Positions 1-11,297 of a DNA stretch of 64,000 nt are shown here, in pieces. Location of the stretch: contig JAWZYV010011918.1 in NCBI GenBank assembly GCA_038373885.1, positions 1 through 64,000 of the forward strand, in the 5' to 3' direction. Source of the DNA: Cheiracanthium punctorium (lineage: Eukaryota > Arthropoda > Arachnida > Araneae > Cheiracanthiidae). Made by a program: the position numbers and the translations under genes. Under the pieces are notes generated by a model, which saw only the letters and a list, made by a program, of their open reading frames with translations, searched no databases and had not been told where the DNA came from. The first letter of the stretch is position 1, and each line of letters opens with the position of its first letter.

Positions 1-1319
1 CTTTATTACTGGGTGCACATTTAACCCATTCAATTGTTTGGCTCTTGTAATGCAAAGGCTATATCTATAAGGGAAGTCGGGGTACAATGAAACATGCTAT
101 CTGAAATCAATACGATTTGTCACAAAGTTGAAACTCACACACGTATTACACAAGTATATGTTCCAGTTGCTGATGTGATTGGAGACAATCGCATTTTTAC
201 AACAAGAGATATAGTTATTGTGATTTTTACCAATGGAAATAAATATCGCTATTAAAAGTAACTTTTTACTTGTTCTCATATGGATAGTTATTTTTCAAAT
301 ATTCTAATCACTATGGTGTGGTACGTCAAACTGCTCGTTTGTACATCAAACGACAGTCAAAGCTTCAAATTTCTTCTTTATACTTTAAAAGCCACGATTA
401 AAAAATAAATATAAGAATTAGTAAAAATGTATTTAGTTTGTAGCCTCAATTTGTGGTGCAGTGAAATACTTGTTTGCGTTCACTTAAGTATTTAATATCT
501 ATTTTGAGATTTCCATAGGTCAAATAAAGTTAACGAGGAATATTTTTTAGATCGTATTCTGTATTCATAAGACTCTGAAGAAGGTGACGATACGGAACGT
601 CTTTCACCTAACCATCCAAACAGTACAGATTATTAGCTACTCGTATTCGGCATAACATGCGTATGTCCGAATGCGTATGCGCACAAGCGTATTGCTGCTC
701 TAAATGATTATATTTAAGTTCCATTCTATTTAAAAATTGGAAGTTTCCTTCTTGAGGGAAAAATTGCCTTTAGTCATTATCGAATAAAGGAGGAATTCAC
801 AACTCCTGAATCTTTAACCCCAGTTTTTACATCTTGAGAAACAACTTTTGGAAGATATTTCAAGACATATGAATTATGTATGTTGTGAATATATGCGAAC
901 GCTTCATGTATATAAAGCTGTAAATAAAATGTAATCTATATTTTGCTGATATTCTAATTTTTTTTCTTAGTCTCAAATTTAGAATTTTCTAAAATGAAAA
1001 GGGGACTACTTTCTATTGAAAGTAGGCGAGGCGTTAAAGGTGGCTTTTATAGATTCAGAGTCTCAAAATACTTATAGATGTCTCCCTCCCCCCACAAAAA
1101 AAATTTAAATTAAAGCAATTCTTAGTTTATTTTAAGTGCAGAAATGAAAAATTGTCTAGAGCATAATGCATCGTGTTCCAAATTTGTGTGGGAAAATAAA
1201 TATCAAAATTGTTAACTTTTCGACAGCTGTATAAACTTTTAATACATGTGAGTAATTTGAAGTGTTTTAAATAAAATTTAAACGCATTGCTTTAAATTAA
1301 CCATTTAACTATATAACTA
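1..1319. other. AT-rich noncoding stretch
   Basis: No credible coding region is visible on either strand. Short reading frames here are interrupted and have no recognisable motifs. The segment near 70-130 has the look of an old repeat edge, but I cannot find its partner. Nothing else can be supported. Confidence 0.5.
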
Positions 1320-1321
1320 TA

Positions 1322-1847
1322 AAGGGTGATTATAATTAAAGTTCCACTTTAAAACGATCAGAAAAGTAAAACTACTTGACCAAAAGTTATCAAATTGGTA
1401 ATTGCGTAAAGGTGGTCATGGATTTATTATCGGCAAAAAAAAGTTAAAAAATTCAACACCAGGGCCAAGGTCGTATTTTGGAGGGGGGGAGGGAGTCAGA
1501 GGTCCGAAACTCCTCCTCCACGAAATTATGATTTTTGTTAATAAAATAATGGTATAGTGTCCTTTTGAGAAAAAAATAATGGTATAGTGTCCTTTTGAGA
1601 AAAATACTGCCTTTTTTACCGTTTGGACCTCCTCCAAAATGTTCTGCATGGGTGGTCGGACCCCAGAACCCCCTCCCCTTTCCTCCCTTAAATACGTCCT
1701 TGCCCCTGGTGTTGAATTTTTGAGCTTTTTTTCCCGCCGATAATAAATCCCCTGAGCACCTTTACACAATTATCAAGTTTAACAGTTGGTCCAGTAGTTT
1801 TTCTTTTCTGATCGTTTTAAAGTGGAACTTCAATTATAATCACCCTG
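1322..1847. mobile_element. Foldback MITE with TA target duplication
   Basis: The ends are inverted copies beginning (A/C)AGGGTGATTATAATT and stay alignable for roughly 170 bp inward, so the element is close to a full foldback. It is flanked by TA on both sides (1320-1321 and 1848-1849), which fits a Tc1/mariner-type nonautonomous element. The inner part of both arms carries CCAGGG(G/C)CAAGG followed by G-rich tracts, as if a second inverted-repeat unit was incorporated into the arms. The centre has a 30-bp unit repeated twice (1545-1604). A 117-codon minus-strand frame crossing it is an artefact of the repeat. Confidence 0.8.
1545..1604. repeat. Two-copy 30-bp direct repeat
   Basis: The unit, containing ATGGTATAGTGTCCTTTTGA, occurs twice with 30-bp spacing in the loop of the foldback element. 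It is the only non-palindromic part of that element. Confidence 0.85.
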
Positions 1848-1849
1848 TA

Positions 1850-4620
1850 CTTATAATGAGAAATCGGATATCACATAACGCAAATTTCTCATCTATAGAT
1901 TCAAAGTGAAGCATTCTTCGGGTAAGTGAACGGAAAAAAAAATTCTTCGACAGCATTACTTTTAATTCCTGAAACAAAACACATTTGGAATAATTTTTTT
2001 ATAGCTAATGAATGGTTCATTTGAATAGTGGTATTTCAATTGTTTGTTCTGTAGGCAATATTTTTATTTTAAAAATTCAATAAATTATCAAGCAGTACTG
2101 AATATATACAGTACTTGTAAATTAAATATTTTTTCCAATATCTTATTGTTTCTGGATTAAGGCTGACTGTACTAGGGACCTAAACCTGCAGGGTGAATGC
2201 TTTCCGGGGGGGGAGGGGAACTTTCTACGGGATCCTAGACCTTGAAAATTCTTTTGAATTTTTATTTTAGTAGTTACATAAAGTGGTTAAAATGACCCCT
2301 TCTTGTTATTCTAGGTAATCTTTCATTCGTTCTAGTGTTAAGGTCCTGGTACATAAATTCAATCAAATACCTTTTGGTAGTAGAAAAATTAAATGATTTT
2401 TCAAAAGCTGCCTTACGTACTGCAATAAACGTCTGCGTTTTATAAACTAAGAAAGAAATCTAAAACATGGAATCCATCAAAAATTTTCGACAAGTGACCC
2501 GAAAGTTCTTCCGAAATGAAAATTTTGTACAATCCGTAAAATTGTGGATTTGTATATCAAAGGAAAAAAGTTTCACTCTTATATATTTTGTAAACATCTT
2601 ATTCACATTATTGATAAACTTCTTCAAGATGATTCGCAGATTAAAATTTTAATTCCATCAAAATAAAGTTTAAAAAAAAAGTTTTCAAATGAACCAGTTA
2701 CTTTATTAACAATAGCTTTTTAGAATAGCCAAATTCTGAATTAGTTTTCCCTGCAAACCAGTCCAAATATTATTTTAAATATGAACACACAAACTTTCAA
2801 GATATCAAGTTAATTTGTAACCCTATGAATAATGAAAGCTGTTAATATTTTTCTATTTCCAGTTTCATAATACACATAAGGAAACTGAATAAAATTCCCT
2901 TGTTTCGTTCTTTCAATTCTTATTAATTCAATTGATTCATTTACTAAATTTTAAGATTCCGAGCGGATGAAAATTTTTATTTGAATTAAATAAATAAACG
3001 GTTGAACAACTTAACTAATTAAAGTAAAATTAAACAGAAAGACTGATCATTTTGCATGTCCGTTCATTAAACATAAAATTTGATTACATTAATTCTCAAA
3101 AATTCGATGCCTTCCTAACAGATTAAAACATGCAAAAGTCATTTATGTATCCCGAACAAGAAATTACTCTTCAAAATAAAATAATAGAATTATTAACGCT
3201 CGAAAAGTCACGCTTAAAACTGATATGTAACAAAGCAAGAAAACTCAACTCTTTTATCGTCAAAACATGCAGCAACAAAATTTAATAACTGGCATCTTAC
3301 ATCTTTCAGAAAAGTAAACTCGTGTTATTCTGGCTTTTTAAAATGAAATAATTAAGTACTCCATTTAAAATTACATACATCTTCGTCTGAGTACCAAATT
3401 TAAACTTCTCCGCCATTGACAGCTTTTTGAGTAAAGTTCTAAAATTGCAGATTTTAGTCTTCGGTGGAAAATTTGTTTCCTTCAATTTCTGGCGTCTTAA
3501 CTTCATTTTTTGTTTACAAAATGTTCGGAAACTTTCATATGCTTCAGTGGATAGTTTTCAGATAACGTGCAATTCCGTGACTTTCAGATTTTAGGAAACT
3601 ACTTAGTTAACTTTCTTTTTATCGTTGAAAATATATGACACTTGCAATGTGCTTTCTGAATTTTACTTTCTCCGTGGTTCTCGATAATGGGGTTTCTCTC
3701 TTATATAGAGCCAAATTTGGCAATAAAATTGACTGACTATTTAAAGACCTGATAAAATTCAGTTCAGGGTAAATGACTTTATATAATGAGTTTTGTAGAA
3801 TTAGATCTTTCTAGAAAATCTTAATGAAGAATATCCGAAATCAAAGAATAAAGGGAATTCTCATGGCTTGTGACACAATTTCGTTTTGCTGAACTGTGCG
3901 TCTTATAGTTATTTATTAAAATGATAGTGAATATAAAATTGTTAAAATTTTGAGAAATGGAGTTTCTATTGTGTGATACGATTTATATAAGTTTTTGATT
4001 TTAAGATGTATGTAATTACAAATTTTATTAATGGACTCTGACTTGGCCGTCAACATTACTATCTTTGTAGCAGCTGACAAAAGATTAAAATGATAAGACA
4101 GCCTTGTTCTGGAGCAGATGCTAAAAATGTTCACTAACCATTTTCATTGCTGAAAGGTAATTAAAAAATAATAATGGAGTTGATTTTTCTGAACGAGTTT
4201 CACATGAGAATGTGAATGGGTATCTTAACCCACTGTACTCGAAGTTTTTTTGCTGTATCAAACTAGCAACTCGAGACCAAACTAGCGACGAGTTAACAGA
4301 TCCCGTTCAATATCTGTGGAATACAAACAACCACTTTTTTGTAAACAGTAATTTTTGATTTAGAATACTAAAAAAAATTGCATTTAATAAATTGGTTAAT
4401 GTTTTGAAATAAATATTTTTTAAATATACTGTCGAAAAGTATGGTTGAATATATTCCGTAGATGTTGACATTTACGACTTAACCGTATCATATCCAATGG
4501 AGACTGAGAGGCACCTCTCGGGTGCAAAGGGTTAATATTTATATGTAAATTACATTATATACTCTTAAATATGAAGTCTTTATCAATCTAATCTACTTAA
4601 GCTGAAAAAAGATATACTTC
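1850..4620. other. AT-rich noncoding stretch
   Basis: No coding region, RNA gene or bounded repeat can be supported. A G-rich tract lies near 2205-2219. Short frames at 2467-2652, 3306-3506 and 3916-4134 have low-complexity AT-rich composition and no motif. Confidence 0.5.
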
Positions 4621-4622
4621 TA

Positions 4623-4678
4623 TGGCTGCCAACTTCTACGCTTTTTTTCGGAAGATTATCCACAACTATTTTTACTTC
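4623..4678 (+). repeat. Terminal fragment of the AGCTGCCAAC repeat family
   Basis: GGCTGCCAACTTC followed by a T-rich run and a CCACAACTATTTTT segment resembles the conserved end shared by the elements at 49455, 14048, 22554 and 51894. No second end is visible nearby, so it is a solo or truncated terminus. Confidence 0.45.
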
Positions 4679-4908
4679 CTTGTACGTAGTATAAGGAAGT
4701 AATGTGATCCCGAAAAATTTTGGGGGCCAAATTTCGACAAAAAATCCGATTTTGACTACCTCTAAATTTAATTTTAAGAATTTTTTCGATGCATCTCATC
4801 GTAGGCTAGCATGCACGATCATATTAACGCGTCTGCAACTCATTTTGACCAGCGGCGAGTTTATTGTGGTCAGTTTTTCCATGCCGTCTGTACGTACGTA
4901 TGTATGTA

Positions 4909-5427
4909 ACTCGCATATCTCAAAAACTATGGGTCGTAGAATGTTGAGATTTGATATTTAGGATTGTTCTATGATCTAGTTGTGCACCTCCCCTTTTGGT
5001 TCCATTCGATTGAATAGTTTATGTACAGGACCGCCCAAAAGATTCGAAATACATTACGCTCTATGGGCCGAAATTCATTAAACTCGCATATCTCAAAAAC
5101 TATTAGGCGTAGAATGTCGAAACTTCATATTTTGGATAGTTGTAACATCTAGTTGTGCACCTCCCCTTTTGGTTCCATTCGATTGGATAGTTTATCTACA
5201 GCACCGCCCAAAACATTCGAAATACATTACGCTCAATGGGCCGAAATTCATTAAACTCGCATATCTCAAAAACTATGAGGCGTAGAATGTTGAAACTTTA
5301 TATTTAGGATTGTTGTAACATCTAGTTGTGCACCTCCCCTTTCGGTTCCATTCGACTGGATAGTTTATCTACAGAACCGCCTAAAAGATTCGAAATACAT
5401 TACGCTCTATGGGCCGAAATTCATCAA
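4909..5427 (+). repeat. Tandem repeat, three 173-bp units
   Basis: Units start at 4909, 5082 and 5255 with ACTCGCATATCTCAAAAACT and run through a CTAGTTGTGCACCTCCCC block and a GATTCGAAATACATTACGCT block. Spacing is exactly 173 bp for both steps, and the units differ by only a few substitutions. Further, more diverged units of the same repeat appear inside the palindrome that follows, for example near 5740-5880 and 6180-6340, so the array once extended well beyond the three clear units. Confidence 0.9.
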
Positions 5428-5687
5428 AGCGTTTTTTAGAGGTATTGGGCTATTTCAAACGACTCAGAAGTGAGATATGCTGTAAAGAGTTAGAAAATGA
5501 ATTTCTCCATTAAAAAAAGTGTCTTTATCATTTACAGTTCTGCTACAGGAACACTCAAAAGATTTCCAATACATGACGGTCAATGGCAATTTTAGGAGAT
5601 TCATCCATTTCAAGCACAATACCGTCCTACCACATAAGTTTGGTAATGGTCCGACCACGGTCACGTGCCTCCCTCAAGAACTATGCC

Positions 5688-5713
5688 AAAAGTCGCCAAG
5701 CTTGGCGACTTTT
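5688..5713. repeat. Perfect 26-bp palindrome
   Basis: The stretch is self-complementary around an AAGCTT centre at 5700/5701, with arms AAAAGTCGCCAAG and its exact complement and no loop. It carries the GCCAAG/CTTGGC module that recurs through 5.9-7.5 kb. Confidence 0.85.
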
Positions 5714-5920
5714 TTGTGTACGTGTGTGCATATTTAACTCTCAAACCTCAAAAACTATTATGAAATTTCGATTGTTGTAACATCTAGTTGTGCATCTCGA
5801 TTTTTGGTTAAAATCTACTGGAGAGTTTATTTACAGGACCACCGAAAAGAATTTCAGTACTTTAATGTCTATGGACATCTTCAATATAATACAATTGTAG
5901 ACAGTCATTGTTTGGTACAT

Positions 5921-6162
5921 GCCCAAAATCTCGCCGTCTGTCCTCGACCTTGGCGAGTTTTGCCGAAATGTCGCCAAATTTGGCGATAGTCAGTCATTTG
6001 TTCCATGCCCAAAGTATCGCCATTTGTCATCGTTCTTGGCGAGTTTTGGCGAAATATCGCCAAATTTGGCGATAATTTGTCATTGTTGGTCCATGCTTAA
6101 TATCTCGCCAAATGTCGTCGACATTGACGAGTTTCGCCGAAATATCGCCAAATTTGGCGCCA
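5921..6162 (+). repeat. GCCAAATTTGGCG module array, 86-88 bp period
   Basis: Three units begin at 5921, 6007 and 6095. Each has CTTGGCGAGTTTTG-like sequence, then AATATCGCCAAATTTGGCGA-like sequence, then a CATTGTT(T)GGTCCATGC linker. GCCAAATTTGGC is itself a palindrome. The mirrored copies lie at about 7200-7510. Confidence 0.8.
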
Positions 6163-7199
6163 AAAATTATTTCGTATTTTGTATAACTCTAAAACTTTAA
6201 CCCGTAGAATTTTGAACTTTTGTATTTAGAACTATATTATAATATCTAACGGTTTTCAATATCTTTTTTGACAGCAATCGACAGGGAATTTATTTACAGG
6301 GTGAACCAAATGACTTTAAATACATTAAGGTGTATGGATGCATTCAATTCATTGAAAGTCTGTGGTCAATGACTACTTTGGCTATCCCCAAAATCTCGCA
6401 AACTATTTCAAGTTTGTCGGCTTTTGGTGAAATATCGCCAAATAAAGTGTCAGAAAGAAATCTTTCAAATTGAACTCAGCTTGGCGATATCGAAATGCTT
6501 GGCTAGAAATCGCTATATCTTACTATTATTGATATTTTATATCTTTCAAACAAATAAGTTTAGAGGAAGTGCGTAAAAAGCATTTTTGATTTAATAGACG
6601 TGCAAGGAAGTCATGTGTTGGACACATCAGATTTTTTTAAATTAAGTAACGACAGAAAAAATATCAAATAATGATTATTTGCCACAACTTTCAAAATGTT
6701 ATATTATATAATGTTTTTAAAAAATCTGATGTGGGCAACACATGTCTTACTTGCACGTCTATTAAATCAAAAATATTTTCGGCGCACTTCATCTAAGTTT
6801 ATTTTGTCTGAAAGAGATAAAATGCTGCTGTAATGCTAAGGTTTAGTGATTTCTAGCCAAATATTTCCGATATCGCCAAGCTGGGATCAATTTGAGAGAT
6901 TTGCTTGTGATAATTTGGCGATATCTCACCGAAAGCCGACAAGCTTGGGATACTTTGCGAGATTTTGAGGATAGCCAAAGTCGTAATTCACCACAGACTT
7001 TCAATGAATTGAATGTATCCATACACCTTAATGTATTTAAAGTCATTTGTCTGACCCTGTAAATAAATTACTCAGTCGATTGCAATCAAAAAAGAGATGC
7101 ACAGTTAGATGTTACAATAGTTCTAAATACAAAATTTCAACATTCTACGGTTAAGAGTTTTAAAGTTATGCGAAATACGATATTATTTGTGGAGCCAAA

Positions 7200-7510
7200 T
7201 TAGGCGATATTTCGGCAAAACTCTCCAATGTCGACAACAAATTACGAGATTTTGGGCATGGGCCAAACAATGACTGAATATCGCGAACTTTGGCGATATT
7301 TCGGAAACTCGCCAAGGTCAATGACAAATGGCGATATTTTGTGCATGGACCAATTAATTAACTATCGCAAAATTTGGCGATATTTCGGCAAAACTCGAAA
7401 AAGGTCGACGACAAATGGCGATAGTTTGGGCATGGACCAAGTGATTAACTATCGCCAAATCTGGCCATATTTCTGCAAATCTAGCCAAGGTGGATGACAG
7501 ATGGCGAGAT
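7200..7510 (-). repeat. Mirrored GCCAAA module array
   Basis: This is the reverse-complement partner of the array at 5921-6162. It has repeated TTGGCGATATTTC and ACAAATGGCGATA segments separated by GGGCATGGACCAA linkers. A fortuitous 89-codon plus-strand frame at 7228-7497 only reflects the repeat period and should not be read as a gene. Confidence 0.75.
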
Positions 7511-7881
7511 GTTGGAGATAGACCTAACAATGACTGGCTACAGATATAATATATTGAAGATGTCCATAGACATTATTGTATAGAAACGCTTTTGGGTGGT
7601 CTTGTAAATAAACTCTCCAGTAGATTGGAACCAAAAATAGAGATGCACAACTAGATGTTACAACAATCTTATATATGAAATTTCAACAATGTACGACTAA
7701 TAGTTTTTGAGATTTGAGAGTTAAATGCCTACTCACGTACACCAAGGTCCAAGTTTGCTTCCATAGGCAGCGTTGTGCTCTTTCTGTTCATTTAAGCGAA
7801 AATTTTGAAAGTATATGTAATGTAATTGGTATCTTAAATATAACCAATAAAATCTCCAACTTAAATAACTTAAGCTTTTCA

Positions 7882-8142
7882 GTAATCCCGCTTTTGCGGG
7901 ATCGCTATTAAAATTAATTATTATTTGAATGAAATGTATATCCCGCGGGATCCCGCAATCTCGTGCGGGATTGACATTTCATTGAAATAAAAATTAATTT
8001 TAATAGAGAAAAGTACGGAAAAGTAAGTTTATAAGCACTACCAGGTTTAATACTTTATCTTAATTCATAATTAAAACAATACCTTACATAAATATAAAAA
8101 TTATAGCCATGATACTTTAATCCCGCAAAAGCGGGATTGCAT
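7882..8142. repeat. CCCGC hairpin-ended element
   Basis: The outer ends are TCCCGCTTTTGCGGGA (near 7885) and its counterpart TCCCGCAAAAGCGGGA (near 8122). Each is palindromic by itself, and the two are inverted relative to each other. Inside lies a second hairpin with ~42-nt arms at 7905-7946 and 7965-8006, starting CTATTAAAATTAATT and ending at CCCGC, with few mismatches. No target duplication was identified. Confidence 0.7.
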
Positions 8143-9040
8143 TCCCTAATATCAATGTCAATGCGTATATTTTCAAGAAGAAAGAAAAAAAAAACGGGGT
8201 AAAGTACTCATTTCGTAGCATTTCCAAAGTTTAACATATTCACACTTTCTCCCTTTACTTGCAAATTTTAATTTCCTGTTTCGTGTAAACCTGTAAATAA
8301 CACAAACACAAAATGCATCGGTGTTAATAGATATTCCAAGTCACCTCAGGAGGAGGATGTTTTTTAATTCAATCCCGAGATTCTAGTTTTCTCCGTGCAT
8401 TTAATTTACATTCAGGTAGTTCAAAAAAAGAATTTTTTCATCTAAAATTATTTTAACCTTGAATAAAGCAAGTCAAATCGTTTTCAAAATTATTTGGGTC
8501 AAAAATCCTATTCATATTATAAAGTTAATGTTTGTACGCATGTTTATTACTCTTACATGCTGAAACGGTTTGACGGATTTCGATGAAATATGGAATAAAG
8601 ACAGTTAAAGTCCTGGATTAGCATACAGGCTACTTTTTATCGCGCAAACAAAACACTGCTCATATAATATACAAAAAAACCTATCTTTTATCCAAAAAAA
8701 GAATACAATTGAATTTTTATTTTACCGAGTAGTCGACAGATGCCGCAAACTTATAGACTACGCAGTTTTTAATAAATAAAATTATTTTATTGTCTGCTAC
8801 GCTTTGATAAGGAATCACCTGAAAACGTTTTTCCTTCTGACGTGTATTTATAAGCGGATTTTTGGGTCAAGCACACAAATCTGAAATACATGTTACACAA
8901 ACAAAAAATACAAAAATAAGGTTTTGCAACTTTCATTCAGGTCGAATTGTGTATTTTTCTAAGCATCTTTTTCCCATGCTATTTCGGTTGTATTACATCG
9001 CGAAAAAGAATGTTAGGAATGTCAATTTTAATTTTATTTA
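8143..9040. other. Noncoding, possible old repeat near 8520-8660
   Basis: The stretch around 8520-8660 (GACGGATTTCGATGAAAT, then CTGGATTAGCATACAGGCTA) resembles the repeat at 26570-27040 and a phrase common in arthropod repetitive DNA. No coding capacity is apparent. Confidence 0.4.
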
Positions 9041-9190
9041 ATCACACTCATGAATAATGATGCACTTTCCAACTTAATGGAATAAGGAAAGAAAATAGGG
9101 AAGACGCATGGATTATGAGGCGCTTTTAATATATAGCACTTTAGTGCGTATTTAAAATCTGAAAGTGTTTCAGATTTTCTTAACTTTTTT
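9040..9190 (-). repeat. Dispersed repeat matching 54770-54900
   Basis: This block is the reverse complement of 54770-54900. Shared landmarks are ATACGCACTAAAGTGCTATA, the CTTCCTTATTCCATTA block and the GTATCATTATTCATGAGTGT block. In the second location it abuts the ~155-bp tandem array. Confidence 0.8.
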
Positions 9191-9314
9191 TTTTTTCCTT
9201 TCCGTTTTTTGATAACGGCCGATATATCTAGAACCTCTTCAGAATTAATATAGGACGAAAATATTTTGTAACTTTTTATAGGTTTTTATCACTAAACCAT
9301 CTTATTTTTATAAC

Positions 9315-9464
9315 CAGGGGAGGTCCGATACGGTAAGCAAGGTAAGCATTGCATCGTGGCGCTGGCTTCGAAGGGGGCGTCATTTCGAACTCAAAAACTA
9401 AGTATAAAAAGGGGCGTCTTTTTTACGTCAGCAGGGGGCACCACTTACCCTAGGGTCGCCCCTG
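9315..9464 (+). mobile_element. hAT-type MITE, 150 bp (family with 41032-41165)
   Basis: The ends are CAGGGGAGGTCCGATACGG and, on the complement of the right end, CAGGGGCGACCCTAGGG. The flanking octamers are TTTATAAC (9307-9314) and TTTGTAAC (9465-9472), a target duplication with one mismatch. A reverse-oriented relative lies at 41032-41165. It is too short to code for anything. Confidence 0.85.
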
Positions 9465-9497
9465 TTTGTAACCATTTTAATTTTCAATTCCATTCAG

Positions 9498-9548
9498 GAT
9501 CTGAGAGATTTCAGTGCCAAGGAAGCCGGTGAGGAACAGTTTTATTAA
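9498..9548 (+). CDS. Possible terminal coding exon fragment
   Basis: A pyrimidine-rich tract ending CCATTCAG precedes an open frame reading DLRDFSAKEAGEEQFY and then a TAA stop (9546-9548). The composition is far less AT-biased than the surroundings, which is what drew attention. If real, it would be the last coding exon of a plus-strand gene whose other exons lie outside or are unrecognised here. It sits 33 bp past a MITE, and a GTGAGG at 9529 could alternatively be a splice donor. I do not recognise the protein; chance is a serious alternative. Confidence 0.25.
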   Translation, partial: DLRDFSAKEAGEEQFY

Positions 9549-9825
9549 GATCTGAACAAGATTTATTAAGATGGCGAACCAACTGGTCGCACGAGGTGAT
9601 TATAATTCCATAATTTATTTGCTTTCCCAATCTTTACATGCTTGTCTTGAAAGTTATCATGCTTATATATTATATGTATAAATGTATGACTTGTCATTTA
9701 TATTTATTAAGATTATTTAATAATTAATTGAAAATATTATATGCATAATTGTTTTCGAGGATATTTGAATACTATGAAAAGATTAAATATTTATAATGAA
9801 CGCTTTACATAAACGCATTTGTCGC

Positions 9826-10075
9826 ATGTATATGAACAAAATGTATTTGTTTCTGTTAGTGGACGAACTTTCATACTCATAACATCTTTAAAGCTAATAA
9901 CGAAAATAAAATCTTCAAAGCCAATGCCAAACAAAATATTTTTACAAGAGCATGTAAAAAAATTGTCAATGGAATTGGCTTTGAAAATTTTATTGTTTTT
10001 ATTAGCTTTAAAGATGTTATGAGTATGAAAGTTCGTCCGCTAACAGAACCAAATACATTTTGTTTCTATACATAT
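9826..10075. repeat. Large hairpin with ~105-bp arms
   Basis: The left arm (about 9826-9935) and right arm (about 9965-10075) are inverted copies including GTGGACGAACTTTCATACTC and CATAACATCTTTAAAGCTAA, with a few mismatches and a short loop. A 67-codon plus-strand frame across the hairpin is incidental. It may be a foldback MITE, but no target duplication is evident. Confidence 0.8.
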
Positions 10076-10457
10076 TATATTATAATAAATATTTATTAGG
10101 TTCCATTGTTCATTTCTTAATGCATCCTACATTTCAATAAAATTAAATAAAGGAAACAGAATGAAAGATGTGAATGATTTAAACTGCATTCGATATTTTC
10201 AATTTTCGGAAAATATCTTTCGATATTTTAATTGAGTTTACAGTTTTAAAAATACGTATTTTGTTGCAAAAATTAAAGCATACTGAAAATAAATTCAAAT
10301 TTACAGTAGTTGATATTTTGAAATTTAAATATAAGTCAAAAAAATACATTTAATTAAATGTTTGCGAACGAGTTCCGTTTGCCCTTTCTTATGTTCAGAA
10401 GTTTGAAGATTTCAAAACTGAAATACTTATTAATGTTCTTAAATAAAATTTGTACTA

Positions 10458-10520
10458 TGAGTATAAAATAATAAAGTAAAAATATGAGTTTACTGTGAGT
10501 ATAAAATAATAAAGTAAAGT
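10458..10520 (+). repeat. Short tandem duplication
   Basis: GAGTATAAAATAATAAAGTA occurs at about 10459 and again at about 10497, a recent-looking local duplication in AT-rich DNA. Confidence 0.75.
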
Positions 10521-11084
10521 AATAAGTAAAAAGTAAGGGAATGATGGCATGTTTCTTTTCGGGTACTTTAAATTATTTTATCTCACGAAACTAAAATAAA
10601 GTCGCTTCTGCCTGATATCCATCCATAAAAATATTCAATAAGATTATTTGCAGCCGATACTTCCATTTTTTAACCCCTCCTCTCTTCTCTTGATAAGCCT
10701 AATGGGTGCAACAGAAGCGTGAATAATTTTCTATGTTTTCCGAGAAATTGCGAGAATATTTGATATTCAAATACACCGAATTAATAAAAGTAAAAAATTT
10801 TCGTACATGCAAATGCAAATAGCTGGTAGGGAAAAATTCTGTCTCATTTCGAGATGCTATAAGCTAGAAATAATGTGTTATTTTCTATATTTAACGGTAA
10901 TATATTTATTAATTATACATTATTAATAAATATATTTATGTGATAGGCGGGAAATAATATATTATATCTGTTTTTTCCAGTCTAGTTCTTAAACTATTGT
11001 TTATATTTAAAACTTACTCGTTTTTCCCCGCCGTTGGCGTGAAAATTTTATTACTATAATTATTATTATTTATTTTATTACTTA
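10521..11084. other. AT-rich noncoding stretch
   Basis: Only a 14-bp AT-only inverted repeat (10900-10913 with 10922-10935) is visible. No coding region is supported. Confidence 0.4.
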
Positions 11085-11297
11085 TTTACTTTTTAATGGG
11101 CGGGTGCTTGCTCTAAAGTATTCGCCACTACTAAAGGCCCAAATTATTGGCCATTCTATTCTGTAGGCACCCAATGGGCTGCCAACATTACCCCTTATGA
11201 AGGAACGGGCAAATTAGCACGCAAGCCCAAACTGAGAATCGAACCCGGACCCAAGATGTGATTGAATGGTTCTTATCTACTACACTACCTGGGTGGC
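11085..11297 (-). mobile_element. tRNA-derived SINE, minus strand
   Basis: Read on the minus strand it opens with GCCACCCAGGTAGTGTAGTA, an A-box-like region, then GGTTCGATTCTC, a good B-box match at the right distance for an internal Pol III promoter. A ~120-bp body follows and ends in an A-rich TAAATAAATAATAAT-like tail (top strand 11040-11085). This head, body and tail order is the standard SINE layout. The body differs from the SINEs at 29.9 and 33.7 kb. Confidence 0.7.

Larger units (their letters stand above)
5740..7720. repeat. Giant imperfect inverted repeat (~2 kb)
   Basis: Sequence from about 5740 to 6650 reappears as its reverse complement from about 6720 to 7720, leaving a spacer of roughly 70 bp. 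Paired landmarks include the CTAGTTGTGCATCTC blocks (near 5782 and 7645), the 'GTCTATGGACATCTTC' block (near 5865 and 7558) and an inner pair near 6600 (GCAAGGAAGTCATGTG) and 6750. The arms are diverged by substitutions and small indels. Each arm is itself built from degenerate copies of the 173-bp unit plus GCCAAA modules. No transposase gene or clear target duplication is visible, so its class is unknown. Confidence 0.85.

Noticed and set aside
1416..1769. 117-codon minus-strand frame
   Set aside because: It lies wholly within the TA-flanked foldback element and mirrors its inverted arms.
5921..7497. Regularly repeated open frames suggesting a repeat protein
   Set aside because: The apparent peptide periodicity follows the 86-bp DNA module, occurs on both strands because of the palindrome, and is not a multiple of three.
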